From Ardenticatenaceae bacterium (GTDB lineage: Bacteria > Chloroflexota > Anaerolineae > Promineifilales > Promineifilaceae), in the NCBI GenBank assembly GCA_020634415.1, contig JACKBT010000036.1, positions 1 through 46,522 of the forward strand: a DNA stretch of 46,522 bases, read 5' to 3'. The position numbers and the translations under genes were made by a program. Each line of letters starts with the position of its first letter. Positions within the stretch are counted from its first letter, which is position 1. Positions 27,639 through 36,479 of this stretch are shown here, piece after piece. A model generated the notes under the pieces. That model did no database searches. It saw only the letters and a program-made list of their open reading frames with translations, and was not told the DNA's origin.

Positions 27639-28967
27639 TTAAACGGTTAACTTGGCTTGCAGCACTTCTTTCAATGTCGGCTGGCCGATTTCTTGCAGGC
27701 TGTAGCGCACCCGCTGCCAGGGCTTGCGGATTTTGATGAGCCGCCCCAAGTCAATGGGGGTGGCGATGAGAACGAGATCGGCGGGGGTGTTGTTGATGGT
27801 CTCTTCCAGGTCGGCGATCTGGTCGCCGCCGTAGCCCATGGCGGGCAGCAGGGGGCCGGTGCCGGGATATTTGGCGAAGGTGGCGGCGATGGAGCGCACG
27901 GCGTAGGGGCGCGGGTCAATGATTTCGGCGGCGCCTAAGGCACGGGCGGCGATGATGCCAGCGCCGTAGGTCATTTCGCCGTGGGTGAGGGTGGGGCCAT
28001 CTTCCACAACCAGAACACGTTTGCCACGAACGGCCGTTGGCTCATCCACCAGCACGGGCGAAGCCCCCTGTAAGACAACGGCGTTGGGGTTGGCGGCCTG
28101 GATGTTTTGCTGCACTTGCAGGATGTTGGCGTAGTCGGCGGTGTCTACTTTGTTGATGAGAACGGCCGTTGCCATGCGTAAATTTGTCTCGCCGGGATGA
28201 TAAAGCAGTTCATGGCCCGGCCGGTGGGGATCAACCACCACCAGATGAAAATCAGGGGCGAAGAAAGGCACATCATTGTTGCCACCATCCCAAATAATGA
28301 CATCGGCTTCCTGCTCTGCCTCGTGCAAAATGGCGGCATAATCCACCCCGGCATAAATCACCGCGCCCATATCCACATAGGGTTCATACTCCTCGCGCTC
28401 TTCGATGGTGCAGTCATGTTTGTCCATATCCTCGTAGGTGGCGAAGCGCTGCACTGCTTGGGCCGCCAGATGCCCATAGGGCATGGGATGGCGCACGGCG
28501 ATGACCTTTTCATAGCCCAATTCCTGCAAAATCTGCACCACGCGCCGGGCTGTCTGGCTTTTGCCGCAGCCTGTGCGCACGGCGCAAACGGAAACGATGG
28601 GCTTGTCTGACTGGAGCATGGTGTGATGTGGACTTACCAGGCGAAAGTCGGCCCCGGCGGCCAACACCCGTGAGGCCAGGTGCATGACGTATTCGTGGGA
28701 GACATCGGAGTAGGAGAAGGTGACTTGATCTACTTTTAGGTCACGAATGAGTTGTTCGATGCGGTTCTCGGGGTAAATGGGAATGCCTTCGGGGTAAAGT
28801 GGGCCGGAAAGGGTGGGTGGATATTTGCGTCCTTCGATGTTGGGGATTTGGGTGGCGGTGAAGGCTACGACTTCGTAGGTATCGTTCTGACGAAATAGCG
28901 TGTTGAAGTCGTGGAAATCGCGGCCAGCGGCTCCGGCGATGAGGATGCGCTGTTTTTTAGGGGACAC
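27639..28967 (-). CDS. Cyclic 2,3-diphosphoglycerate synthetase-like P-loop protein
   Basis: A 442-residue cytosolic protein. RILIAGAAGRDFHDFNTLFR opens a Rossmann-like N-terminal part and the P-loop AVRTGCGKSQTARRVVQIL lies near residues 128-146. VIIWDGGNNDVPFF and INKVDTADY are GTPase-like. This matches the family annotated as predicted GTPase or cyclic 2,3-diphosphoglycerate synthetase, full length. The archaeal enzyme makes a thermoprotectant from 2,3-bisphosphoglycerate; whether bacterial relatives do the same is not established to my knowledge. Nothing beside it points to a pathway. Confidence 0.8.
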   Translation of the reverse strand: MSPKKQRILIAGAAGRDFHDFNTLFRQNDTYEVVAFTATQIPNIEGRKYPPTLSGPLYPEGIPIYPENRIEQLIRDLKVDQVTFSYSDVSHEYVMHLASRVLAAGADFRLVSPHHTMLQSDKPIVSVCAVRTGCGKSQTARRVVQILQELGYEKVIAVRHPMPYGHLAAQAVQRFATYEDMDKHDCTIEEREEYEPYVDMGAVIYAGVDYAAILHEAEQEADVIIWDGGNNDVPFFAPDFHLVVVDPHRPGHELLYHPGETNLRMATAVLINKVDTADYANILQVQQNIQAANPNAVVLQGASPVLVDEPTAVRGKRVLVVEDGPTLTHGEMTYGAGIIAARALGAAEIIDPRPYAVRSIAATFAKYPGTGPLLPAMGYGGDQIADLEETINNTPADLVLIATPIDLGRLIKIRKPWQRVRYSLQEIGQPTLKEVLQAKLTV

Positions 28968-29105
28968 TTCTCTTTTTCCTTGTCGCCGATGAATGAGGTC
29001 GGAAACGGCCGTCCATCGGCGAACCTAAACCCACCCGTACCGTCATCATAATGGGTGGGCCGTGAAATGAGGAGTGTCAAAGGTCAACTGGCAAATGTGA
29101 AGAAA

Positions 29106-29143
29106 ATCACATACGAGTAATGACGTCATTACTCGTATGTGAT
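29106..29143. repeat. Perfect 38-bp palindrome
   Basis: A 19-base arm (ATCACATACGAGTAATGAC) is followed directly by its exact complement, with TGACGTCA at the centre. It lies 20 bases after the secreted-protein stop (29164, minus strand) and 138 bases before the synthetase-like gene start. It could be an operator, a cruciform or a terminator stem without a T-run. Confidence 0.8.
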
Positions 29144-29163
29144 ACATTGCTCGATGGCAGGCG

Positions 29164-29889
29164 CTAATCTTCGGGGATCATCTCTTGCAATGTCCACATG
29201 TCCATGAACCAGCCGTTGTTGACGAGGGCATAGCGGCCGCGCATGGCAACGCCTATCTCTTGTGTGCCTGCCTGGGTGACGGTGAATTGGCGCACCAGTT
29301 GGTTGCGCTGGCCGATGGCGGGCAACTGCCATTCGGTCTGGATGCCATCTAAAATGAAGGCTACTTCGCCGGAGTAGGGATCGGTGGCGAAGATTTTTTG
29401 CCCGTTTTCGTAGTCGGCGACGAGGTCGGGGAAGAAGCGGATGGCCATGAGGTAGGTTCCGGGTTGGAGAGTGACCTGGGTGGTGAGGCGGAAGCTGATG
29501 GCTCCCCAGCCTTTGAAGATTTTGAGGGTTTGGTTGCCATCCCAGATGAAAATGGGTTGTTCGGCGGGGGGCAGTTGTTCGGCGGGGAGGACGCGCACTT
29601 CGGGGCGCACCCAGACATCCCAGGGTTCGTTGCCATGTCCGGTTGGCCCTTCGTCCCACTCGAATTCCCAGTCGTTGGGGATTTGTAGTTCGGGGATGCC
29701 GTTGGGGTGATACCAGCCGCCTTCAAAGGAGCTGTTGGGGAGTTGGTTGGGGCCGAGGTTGTTGTAGTAGGTGATGAAGGGGAGGTAGGTGAAGTGGGTG
29801 CCTTCGGTGTTGGCAACGGCCGTTTGCCCATCTAACCCAATTACTAATAACAGTAAGGAGGTGATAAGCCAAAAGCCTGTTCGTTTCAT
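29164..29889 (-). CDS. Secreted protein of unknown function with signal peptide
   Basis: A 241-residue protein starting MKRTGFWLITSLLLLVIGLD with a likely cleavage near GQTAVA-NTEG. The mature part is rich in Trp, Pro and beta-prone segments: LPNSSFEGGWYHPNGIPELQ, IPNDWEFEWDEG and TLKIFKGWGAISFRLTTQV. It resembles a jelly-roll carbohydrate-binding type module (SSFEGGW, then paired strands with Trp), but I do not recognise the exact family. The ATG overlaps the stop of the upstream dehydrogenase (ATGA), so translation is coupled, an odd pairing for an exported protein. Confidence 0.65.
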   Translation of the reverse strand: MKRTGFWLITSLLLLVIGLDGQTAVANTEGTHFTYLPFITYYNNLGPNQLPNSSFEGGWYHPNGIPELQIPNDWEFEWDEGPTGHGNEPWDVWVRPEVRVLPAEQLPPAEQPIFIWDGNQTLKIFKGWGAISFRLTTQVTLQPGTYLMAIRFFPDLVADYENGQKIFATDPYSGEVAFILDGIQTEWQLPAIGQRNQLVRQFTVTQAGTQEIGVAMRGRYALVNNGWFMDMWTLQEMIPED

Positions 29890-30938
29890 GTTAACCTGGC
29901 TTCGGCCACACGCTGCGCGGCGACGACGGGGGAGACATTTTCGGCAGCGGCTGCAGCCAATATTTCTAATACGGTTTCGCGTACACCGCGCACTTTTTGG
30001 TGGGCCAGGGCGGGGGCCATGCCTTCGCTTTCGATGGAGAGGACGGCCATGGCACCACCAATGTTGACGGCGTAGTCGGGGGCGTAGAGGATGCCGCGCT
30101 GGTGCAGACGTTGGGCATCGGTGTCGGTGGCTAGCTGGTTGTTGGCACCGCCAACGACGGCGGCGCATTGTAGGCGGGGGATGGTGGTTTGGTTGAGGAT
30201 GCCGCCGAGGGCGTTGGGTGAGAAGATGTCGCAGGGGGTGTCGTAGATGTCTGTGTCGGGGATGTAGGTGAGGCCCATTGTGTCGCGGAAGTGGTGAACG
30301 GCCGTCTCGCTGACATCGTTGAAGAGAATTTCGGCGCCGGCCTCTTGCAGAAAGCCGATCAACGCGCCGCCGACGCTGCCTGTGCCTTGCACCAGGATGC
30401 GTTTGCCTACCAGAGAGGGGGATTGGTAGAGGTGCTGGCAGGTGGCTTCGATGGCGCTGAAGACGCCGATGGCGGTGGGCAGGCCGGTGCTGCCGGAGCC
30501 GCCGTGGGCGGGGGTGAGGCCGTAGACGTGGGGGGCACCGGTTTCAGCGATGGTGTCCATGTCGTGGGGAGATGTGCCGACATCGGGGCCGGTTTCGTAG
30601 AGGCCGCCTAGCTGTTTGATGAGTGTGCCGTAGCGGTGCAGGAGGCCGGTGCGGTGGGCGGGATCGAAGTTGGGGGGTAGGTGGAGGACGGCTTTGCCGC
30701 CGCCGCGAGCCATGTTGGCGACGGCGAATTTGTAGGTCATGCCCAGGGAGAGGTTGAGGGCATCGGTAACGGCCGTTGCCAAATCGGCATAGGGTTTCAT
30801 GCGTGTGCCGCCGGAGGGTGTGCCGCGACGCGAGGAGTGAATGGCGATGATGATCCAGGCCCCAGACGGCCGATCATGCCGTAAAATGAGTTCTTCGCCG
30901 TCCCATTGTTTGAGTAAATCTTCGATACGGGTGTGCAT
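29886..30938 (-). CDS. Leu/Val/Phe dehydrogenase family enzyme
   Basis: A 350-residue NAD-dependent amino acid dehydrogenase that interconverts branched-chain amino acids and 2-oxo acids. The substrate lysine K70 lies in LGMTYKFAVANM and the catalytic lysine K82 in RGGGKAVLHL; GPDVGTSPHDMDTIAE and the Rossmann segment RILVQGTGSVGGALIGFL follow. Length equals that of Leu dehydrogenases (about 360). Substrate preference (Leu, Val or Phe) cannot be read safely. A Gfo and ilvE cluster lies beyond on the opposite strand, but the two are not in one operon. Confidence 0.88.
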   Translation of the reverse strand: MHTRIEDLLKQWDGEELILRHDRPSGAWIIIAIHSSRRGTPSGGTRMKPYADLATAVTDALNLSLGMTYKFAVANMARGGGKAVLHLPPNFDPAHRTGLLHRYGTLIKQLGGLYETGPDVGTSPHDMDTIAETGAPHVYGLTPAHGGSGSTGLPTAIGVFSAIEATCQHLYQSPSLVGKRILVQGTGSVGGALIGFLQEAGAEILFNDVSETAVHHFRDTMGLTYIPDTDIYDTPCDIFSPNALGGILNQTTIPRLQCAAVVGGANNQLATDTDAQRLHQRGILYAPDYAVNIGGAMAVLSIESEGMAPALAHQKVRGVRETVLEILAAAAAENVSPVVAAQRVAEARLT

Positions 30939-30985
30939 AATGGTCTGTTCCTTTTTTAGGCTATTTTAGCACAGCTTTGGGGGGA

Positions 30986-31055
30986 TTAGAGATTGGAGAT
31001 TGGAGACTAGAGACTAGAGACTGACCAGTCTCCAATCTCTAGTCTTTAGTCTCCA
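30986..31055. repeat. Heptamer inverted repeat, GACTGGA family, copy 4
   Basis: TTAGAGATTGGAGATTGGAG and three GACTAGA units (30986-31023) face CAGTCTCCAATCTCTAGTC (31027-31045 region). It lies in the spacer between the lipoprotein gene and the dehydrogenase gene. Confidence 0.8.
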
Positions 31056-31110
31056 AGAAAATGCCAGATTATGCCCTTGCCCACTATATTAAGTTGATAC
31101 TGAAGGCTGG

Positions 31111-32532
31111 CTAAGGGTTGATGACGGCGCGGAGGGCGGGCAGGGCGGCGGGGTCGTAGAGGAGCCAACGGGCGAATTCGTCGTGGGGGAGGGTGCTGCG
31201 CCATTGTTGGTAGGTGCGGTTGGGCAGGTTGTGGAAGAAGAGGGCGATGACGATGGGGATGGTTTGGCCGTCGGGGTAGGCGTAGTAGACGGTGGTGTGG
31301 AGGCCGGGGAAACGGCCGTTTTTATAGCCCAAGTTGTCGAATAAATCCTGATTCACCTGGAAGACCATGGGCCATTCGAGGAAGCGGCGGGCGATGAAGC
31401 TGCTGTCGCCATTGCTGAGGCCGTTTTGGGCAAGGCGGGCCATGAGAGCGGCGTATTGGCGGGCTGTGCCCTGGGCGTTGAGGTTGGCGGTGAAGAATTG
31501 TTGGGTGGGGAGTGACGGCCGTCTGTTGTCGGCGCGCCAGGAGATTTCGTCGGCGCGGAAGGTTTCATCTTGGGTGAAGGCATCGAAGAGTAACATGCTT
31601 TCTGTGCCGTAGAGGGTGGGGTCGGCCAGGTAGGCTTCCAGGGCGGCACGGTCGTTGTCGGCGGTGCGAACGTGGTTGGACATGGCCAGGAATTGGGCGA
31701 GGAAGGGGCAGGGGGCGGTTTGTTGGCTGAGGCCGAGGGAGACGGCCGTTTCTTCGATGGCTGTTTGCCCTAAGAGCATGTGTAGGTAGTCGGTGGCGGC
31801 GTTGGAACTGTGGCGGATCATGAGCCAGGGGACTTCATCGAGCAGGATTTGCGGAGGATCACCGAAGGTACGGCCGTTGGCGATTAGTTCGTTAACGGCA
31901 TCTTGGTGTGCGCCTAAATCGGAGCGGGGCAGGTAGTAGCGGTCGAGTTCGGCCAGGGGGATGGTGCTGAGGGGGTTGAGTTGACCGGCGGCGACGGCTT
32001 CGGCGTAGGCGACGAGGTGGATGAGTTTGACAACGGAGGCCAGGGGCATGGGGATGTCGGCGTTGAGGTATACGCCGTTGGCTTCTTCACCCAGGCGGTA
32101 GATGGCGAGGCCGACATCTTGGGGATTGTCTAGCAGGTAGCGCAGGGCGGGCAAGGCACTGGCGGGGATGATTTTTTCGAGTTGGGCCAGTGCGTTGGGG
32201 TCGGGTTGGAGTTGGGTGGTGGGGGGAACGGCCGTTTCGCCACTAAACAGGGGCAATATCTGTCCGCAGGCGGGGGAGGGTGTGCCGCTGAAGAAGGGGG
32301 TGGGGGCTGCTGTGCTGACGGTGGTGGGGCTGGGTGTTGCTACGCTTATGGTGGTGGCGGTGGGGGCAGGGGGCTGGGTGGGCGTGGTGGTGGTGGTGCT
32401 GGTGGCGGTGGGGATGATGGCTGTGGTGTCGCTGATAACGAGGGGGGGAACGGCCGTTGGCTGGGAACAGGCGACCAGGAGCAGGAGGAGCAGGGTGAGA
32501 AGAGGGCTAAGTCGGTGTGCGGTGATGTTCAT
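31111..32532 (-). CDS. Class A beta-lactamase-fold serine hydrolase, lipoprotein
   Basis: A 473-residue secreted lipoprotein. The signal peptide ends in LLLVAC with Cys22 as the lipidated residue. A Thr/Pro-rich linker covers residues about 35-85. The hydrolase domain has the SxxK motif ASVVKLIH (Ser166, Lys169), SxN as HSSNAATDYL (242-244) and a late KNG in place of KTG near GYKNGRFPG. All three active-site motifs are present. The fold covers beta-lactamases and D,D-peptidase-like proteins; antibiotic resistance cannot be inferred. Confidence 0.82.
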   Translation of the reverse strand: MNITAHRLSPLLTLLLLLLVACSQPTAVPPLVISDTTAIIPTATSTTTTTPTQPPAPTATTISVATPSPTTVSTAAPTPFFSGTPSPACGQILPLFSGETAVPPTTQLQPDPNALAQLEKIIPASALPALRYLLDNPQDVGLAIYRLGEEANGVYLNADIPMPLASVVKLIHLVAYAEAVAAGQLNPLSTIPLAELDRYYLPRSDLGAHQDAVNELIANGRTFGDPPQILLDEVPWLMIRHSSNAATDYLHMLLGQTAIEETAVSLGLSQQTAPCPFLAQFLAMSNHVRTADNDRAALEAYLADPTLYGTESMLLFDAFTQDETFRADEISWRADNRRPSLPTQQFFTANLNAQGTARQYAALMARLAQNGLSNGDSSFIARRFLEWPMVFQVNQDLFDNLGYKNGRFPGLHTTVYYAYPDGQTIPIVIALFFHNLPNRTYQQWRSTLPHDEFARWLLYDPAALPALRAVINP

Positions 32533-32615
32533 GGGCGAATTATAGAAGAAGGTGGGAGGGGGGCGAGAAACGGCCGTTGTTTCTCACTTGCCATTAGTAA
32601 CCACCTTGCTGATGA

Positions 32616-32659
32616 GAGTCGAGGCTTTAGCCGGTCGTCTCCGCCTAAAGCCTCGACTC
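32616..32659. repeat. Inverted repeat with GAGGCTTTAGCC core, copy 2
   Basis: A perfect 15-bp stem (GAGTCGAGGCTTTAG at 32616-32630 with its complement at 32645-32659). Its loop and flanks match the element at 18802-18847. It lies in the divergent region between the lipoprotein and the isomerase gene. Confidence 0.8.
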
Positions 32660-32721
32660 CGAATAGTAATTGGTCATATAATCCACCGACTGATATTCGT
32701 ATTTAGTAAGGAGATAGTTCA

Positions 32722-33498
32722 ATGGACTACAGTGTTATTTCATATAGTTTCCACCGCACAGTGGCGGCGGGTGAGATGGATGTTTTTGACTATATTACCT
32801 GGTGCAAGGAGCATGGCTTTACTTACCTTGACCCCTGGATGAGGCATCTGGAGGCGGGGTTTGCGGATGATGCTTTTATTGCGAAGGTAAAGGCGGCTGG
32901 CGAGGCAGTGGGGCTGCCGTTTGGCTGTGTGGCTATAGATGGGGGTCATATTTATATGCCAACGGCCGAAGAACGGGCGGCGACACGCCAAAAAGCGTAT
33001 CGCTGGCTGGAGATTGCGGCCATGTTAGGAGCGCGGCAGGTACGCATTGATGCGGGGGGGCGTGAGGAATCACTGGATGAGATTTTTGATATTGTGGTGG
33101 AGGGGTATAACGATTTGGTTGGCCGGGCGCGGGAGCAGGGCATTGAGGTTCTAATTGAAAACCATTGGGGGCCGACGAAAGACCCTAATAATTTGTATAA
33201 GGTGCTGGAGGCGGTGGATGGTTTGGGGCTGTTGTTTGATACTTCTAATTGGCCGGAGGACACGCATGAGGATGCCTGGGTGCGTTATGCGCCTTATGCT
33301 CGGTTGACCCATATTAAAACCTCTTTTGACAAAGAAAGTGGTGAGCCGACTTTGGATATTCCGAAAGCGATCCGCTTGCTGCGTGAAGCGGGTTATGCGG
33401 GCAGTTGGGCCATTGAGGCTGAAGCTGCCGAGTGGGGTGAAGAGGAGTTGGTATTGATGATTTTGGCTTTGATTAAACGTGAGTTAGGAGAAGGATAA
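32722..33498 (+). CDS. Sugar phosphate isomerase/epimerase (xylose isomerase-like TIM barrel)
   Basis: A 258-residue AP-endonuclease-2-superfamily barrel. [20 protein letters not shown], then [30 protein letters not shown] with the metal-site Glu and Asn-His, [24 protein letters not shown] and WAIEAEA. These carry the Glu/His/Asp/Glu metal ligands of the family. An AAGGAG site lies upstream. It is one base from the next gene, an oxidoreductase; together they suggest an inositol- or sugar-acid-type catabolic module, with the substrate unknown. Confidence 0.85.
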   Translation: MDYSVISYSFHRTVAAGEMDVFDYITWCKEHGFTYLDPWMRHLEAGFADDAFIAKVKAAGEAVGLPFGCVAIDGGHIYMPTAEERAATRQKAYRWLEIAAMLGARQVRIDAGGREESLDEIFDIVVEGYNDLVGRAREQGIEVLIENHWGPTKDPNNLYKVLEAVDGLGLLFDTSNWPEDTHEDAWVRYAPYARLTHIKTSFDKESGEPTLDIPKAIRLLREAGYAGSWAIEAEAAEWGEEELVLMILALIKRELGEG

Positions 33499-33499
33499 A

Positions 33500-34603
33500 A
33501 TGGCTGAAAAGATTCGCATAGGTATGATTGGTGTGGGGCAGATTGGTAAGCGGCATATTGAGACGTATCAGAAGATTGCCGGAGCGGAGTTGGTGGCGGT
33601 GGCTGATATTAATGGGGCTGAGGCGCAGCGGGTGGCTGAGGAGGCCAATATCCCCCATGTATACACTGATTTTCGGCAACTGCTGGCGCGAGATGATATT
33701 GAGGCGGTGGATGTGTGTTTGCACAATAATTTTCATATGCCGGTGACGGTGGCGGCTTTGGAGGCGGGGAAGCATGTGTATTGCGAGAAGCCGATGGCGG
33801 GAGCGTACCGGGATGCGTTGACGATGTGGGAGGCGGCGCAGGCGACGGGGCGATTGTTGTCTATTCAACTGCTGCTGTTGTTTCAGAATAATACGAAGGC
33901 GGCGAAGGCGTTGATTGAGGCGGGGCAGTTGGGCCGGATTTATCATGCGCGTTCGACGGGGTTTCGGCGGCGGGGACGGCCGTTTGTGGATGGTTATGGC
34001 AGCCCTACGTTTGTGCAGAAGCGCAACTCGGCGGGTGGCGCGATGTATGATATGGGTGTATACCATATCTCCCAACTGCTGTATCTGTTGGCTAACCCGC
34101 AGGTGCTGCGTATTAGCGGCCAGACGTACCAGGAGACGGCGATGGATGTGCGGCGGCAGGCGAGCAGTGGCTATGATGTGGAGGAGTTGGGGCTGGGGCT
34201 GGTGCGTTTTGAGGATGGCCTGACGATGGACATTATTGAGGCGTGGGCGGTGCATATGAATAGTTTTGAGGGCAGCAGTCTGTTTGGCAGTGAGGGTGGT
34301 ATTCGTTTGGATCCGTTTGGGTTTTATCGCAGTATGGGGGATTTGGATGTGGATGCGACGACGAATTTGACTGGTTTTTCGTGGCGGCTGCATAATGTGC
34401 AGGAGGGTGGTGAGGCGTATGATGGGCCGCAGGAGCATTGGATTGCGGCGTTGCAGGGGCGTGTGCCGCTGCTGCCAACGGCCGAAATTGCCCTGAATAC
34501 GATGCTGATTTCGGAGGGTATTTACCTGTCTGGTCAGCTTGGGCGAGAGGTGACGGCGGATGAGGTGTTGGCGGAGTCGGTGTCAACGGCCGTTGCTGTT
34601 TGA
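33500..34603 (+). CDS. Gfo/Idh/MocA family oxidoreductase
   Basis: A 367-residue NAD(P)-dependent sugar dehydrogenase. [20 protein letters not shown] binds the cofactor and [19 protein letters not shown] includes the conserved EKP lysine. [19 protein letters not shown] matches the G-G-x-x-x-D-x-G-x-H active-site pattern with Tyr-His at its end. It is adjacent to the isomerase/epimerase gene, a common pairing in sugar or cyclitol breakdown. Substrate not determined. Confidence 0.9.
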   Translation: MAEKIRIGMIGVGQIGKRHIETYQKIAGAELVAVADINGAEAQRVAEEANIPHVYTDFRQLLARDDIEAVDVCLHNNFHMPVTVAALEAGKHVYCEKPMAGAYRDALTMWEAAQATGRLLSIQLLLLFQNNTKAAKALIEAGQLGRIYHARSTGFRRRGRPFVDGYGSPTFVQKRNSAGGAMYDMGVYHISQLLYLLANPQVLRISGQTYQETAMDVRRQASSGYDVEELGLGLVRFEDGLTMDIIEAWAVHMNSFEGSSLFGSEGGIRLDPFGFYRSMGDLDVDATTNLTGFSWRLHNVQEGGEAYDGPQEHWIAALQGRVPLLPTAEIALNTMLISEGIYLSGQLGREVTADEVLAESVSTAVAV

Positions 34604-34607
34604 AAAT

Positions 34608-34636
34608 GTAGAGACGTTGCATTGCAACGTCTCTAC
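34608..34636. repeat. Inverted repeat GTAGAGACGTTGC
   Basis: A 13-bp perfect stem with an ATT centre, between the oxidoreductase and the aminotransferase genes. The sequence resembles dispersed short elements I recall from filamentous cyanobacteria; that recollection needs a search. Confidence 0.8.
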
Positions 34637-34658
34637 GGTATAACAAGGAGAATTTCCC

Positions 34659-35588
34659 ATGACCCAATTTGCATATTTTGAAGGAAAAATCGTGCCTATT
34701 GAACAGGCACATGTCAGTATTACGTGTAACACGCTGCATTATGGCACGGGCTGTTTTGGCGGGCTGCGTGGTTATTGGAATGAGGAGCAGGAGCAGTTGT
34801 ATGCTTTTCGTCTGGTTGACCATTACACGCGCTTTTTGAATAGTTGTAAGCTGCTGCTGGCGAATTTGGATTATACGCCGGAGCAGTTGGCCGATATTAC
34901 GGTGGAGCTGCTGGCGACGGAAGGCTGGCGTGAGAATGTGTATATTCGTCCCATTATGTACAAGGATGATGGTGTTTTCCGTGTGTGGCTGCATGATGCC
35001 AATGATAAGGTGGCGATTTTTAGCCAGCCGGTGAGCAAGTATATTAAGGCGGACAAGGGAGCGCGGGTGTGTGTGAGTTCGTGGCGGCGGGTAGATGATA
35101 CGTCTATTCCGGCGCGGGGTAAGGTGAATGGGGCGTATGTGAATAGTGCGCTGATTAAGAGTGATGCTGTGTTGAGTGGGTATGATGAGGCGATTGTGCT
35201 GAATCAGGATGGACATGTGTCGGAAGGTAGTGCGGCGAACTTTATGATGGTGCGGGATGGGGTGTTGATTTCGCCGCCGATTACGGACAATATTTTGGAA
35301 GGGATTACGCGGCGCACGATTATGCACCTGGCGCGGGTGGAGTTGGATTTGGATGTGGTGGAACGGCCGATTGACCGCACTGAACTCTATCTCTGTGATG
35401 AAGCCTTTTTCTGTGGCACAGGGGCGCAGGTGACGGCGATTGGCTCGGTTGACAATCGGCAGTTGGGTGATGGTGGTGTTGGCCCGATTACGGCGCAGAT
35501 TCGGGATTTGTATTTTGATGTGGTATACGGCCGTATGGACAAATATAAGCATTGGTTGTGGCCGATTCCGGTGATGGAAGCGGCTTAA
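34659..35588 (+). CDS. ilvE: Branched-chain amino acid aminotransferase
   Basis: A 309-residue class IV PLP enzyme of Ile, Leu and Val metabolism. TLHYGTGCFGGLRGYW is the N-terminal signature, Lys155 in PARGKVNGAYVNS binds PLP, and YDEAIVLNQDGHVSEGSAAN contains the conserved Glu. ILEGITRRTIMHLAR follows. It has an AAGGAGAA site. It ends at a clear terminator (35671-35709). Confidence 0.94.
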   Translation: MTQFAYFEGKIVPIEQAHVSITCNTLHYGTGCFGGLRGYWNEEQEQLYAFRLVDHYTRFLNSCKLLLANLDYTPEQLADITVELLATEGWRENVYIRPIMYKDDGVFRVWLHDANDKVAIFSQPVSKYIKADKGARVCVSSWRRVDDTSIPARGKVNGAYVNSALIKSDAVLSGYDEAIVLNQDGHVSEGSAANFMMVRDGVLISPPITDNILEGITRRTIMHLARVELDLDVVERPIDRTELYLCDEAFFCGTGAQVTAIGSVDNRQLGDGGVGPITAQIRDLYFDVVYGRMDKYKHWLWPIPVMEAA

Positions 35589-35592
35589 TAAG

Positions 35593-35669
35593 GTGTATTT
35601 GTATATTGGTGTATTGGGTAGGCTTTTACATCCAATACACCAATATACGGTTAGACCAATACACCAATT
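35593..35669. repeat. Inverted repeat of GTATTGG units
   Basis: The arm GTATATTGGTGTATTGG (35601-35617) pairs exactly with CCAATACACCAATATAC (35632-35648), and a third partial copy follows at 35655-35669. The unit is again seven bases (GTATTGG). Confidence 0.85.
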
Positions 35670-35670
35670 C

Positions 35671-35709
35671 AAAACGAGATTGGAAGGCAGCACTTTCAAT
35701 CTCGTTTTT
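35671..35709 (+). terminator. Rho-independent terminator after ilvE
   Basis: A 12-bp stem (AAAACGAGATTG at 35671-35682 with CAATCTCGTTTT at 35697-35708) with an extra inner pairing (GAA with TTC) runs into TTTTTG. Confidence 0.85.
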
Positions 35710-35759
35710 GTAACCCGCGTGTAAGAATTTTTGTGTAAAAAAGGGGCAAATGAACGGTT

Positions 35760-36479
35760 ATGGAGACGAACTTGCCTGAGTATAGAGATATTTTGGTGGT
35801 AGATGATGAAGCCTCGGTGGTGGAGGTGGTGAGTCTTTATTTGCAGAAGGAAGGGTATGAGGTGCGGACGGCGCGGGATGGCTATAGTGCATTGGCGGCG
35901 ATTCGGTATCAATTGCCTTCTTTGGTGGTGTTGGATGTGATGCTGCCGCAGGTGGATGGTTTGGAGATTATGCGTCGGTTGCGGGATGATCCTACCTCGA
36001 ATGTGCCGGTGATTTTGTTGACGGCACGCAGCCAGGAGACGGATCGCATCTATGGCCTGGAATTAGGGGCGGATGATTATGTGACGAAGCCGTTTTCGCC
36101 AGCGGAGTTGGTGTCGCGGGTGAAGGCGGTGTTACGGCGGACGCATAATCAGAGTGTGGTGCCGGGAGGGGAACGGCCGTTGCAATTCGACACCCTTTCC
36201 GTGAACCCTACTACCCGGCAGGTGATGGTGCGTGGGGTGGAAATTGAACTGACGGCGACAGAGTTTAATTTGCTCTGGTTTATGGCCAAACATCCACGCC
36301 AGGTTTTTAAGCGAGATCAGTTATTGGAAAATGTGTGGGGTTTCTCGGAATATGTAGACCCCAGCACGGTAACGGTGCATATTCGCCGACTGCGGGAAAA
36401 GATTGAACAAGATGCCAGTAATCCCCAATGGCTGCTGACAGTGTGGGGGGTCGGGTATAAGTTTGATCCAGGCCAGTGA
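35760..36479 (+). CDS. OmpR/PhoB-family response regulator
   Basis: A 239-residue regulator. The receiver domain has DILVVDDEASVVEVV with paired acidic residues, the phosphorylated Asp59 in LVVLDVMLPQVDG, and Lys in DDYVTKPFSP. The C-terminal winged helix (about 140-238) has FNLLWFMAKHPRQVFKRDQL and STVTVHIRRLREKIE. It overlaps the kinase gene at a TGATG junction, so the two form one two-component system. The signal is unknown. Confidence 0.94.
   Translation: METNLPEYRDILVVDDEASVVEVVSLYLQKEGYEVRTARDGYSALAAIRYQLPSLVVLDVMLPQVDGLEIMRRLRDDPTSNVPVILLTARSQETDRIYGLELGADDYVTKPFSPAELVSRVKAVLRRTHNQSVVPGGERPLQFDTLSVNPTTRQVMVRGVEIELTATEFNLLWFMAKHPRQVFKRDQLLENVWGFSEYVDPSTVTVHIRRLREKIEQDASNPQWLLTVWGVGYKFDPGQ

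Noticed and set aside
31111..32532. Antibiotic resistance gene
   Set aside because: The SxxK, SxN and KNG motifs show the fold, but a lipoprotein with a long linker and no Glu166-type omega loop that I can identify does not support a resistance claim.
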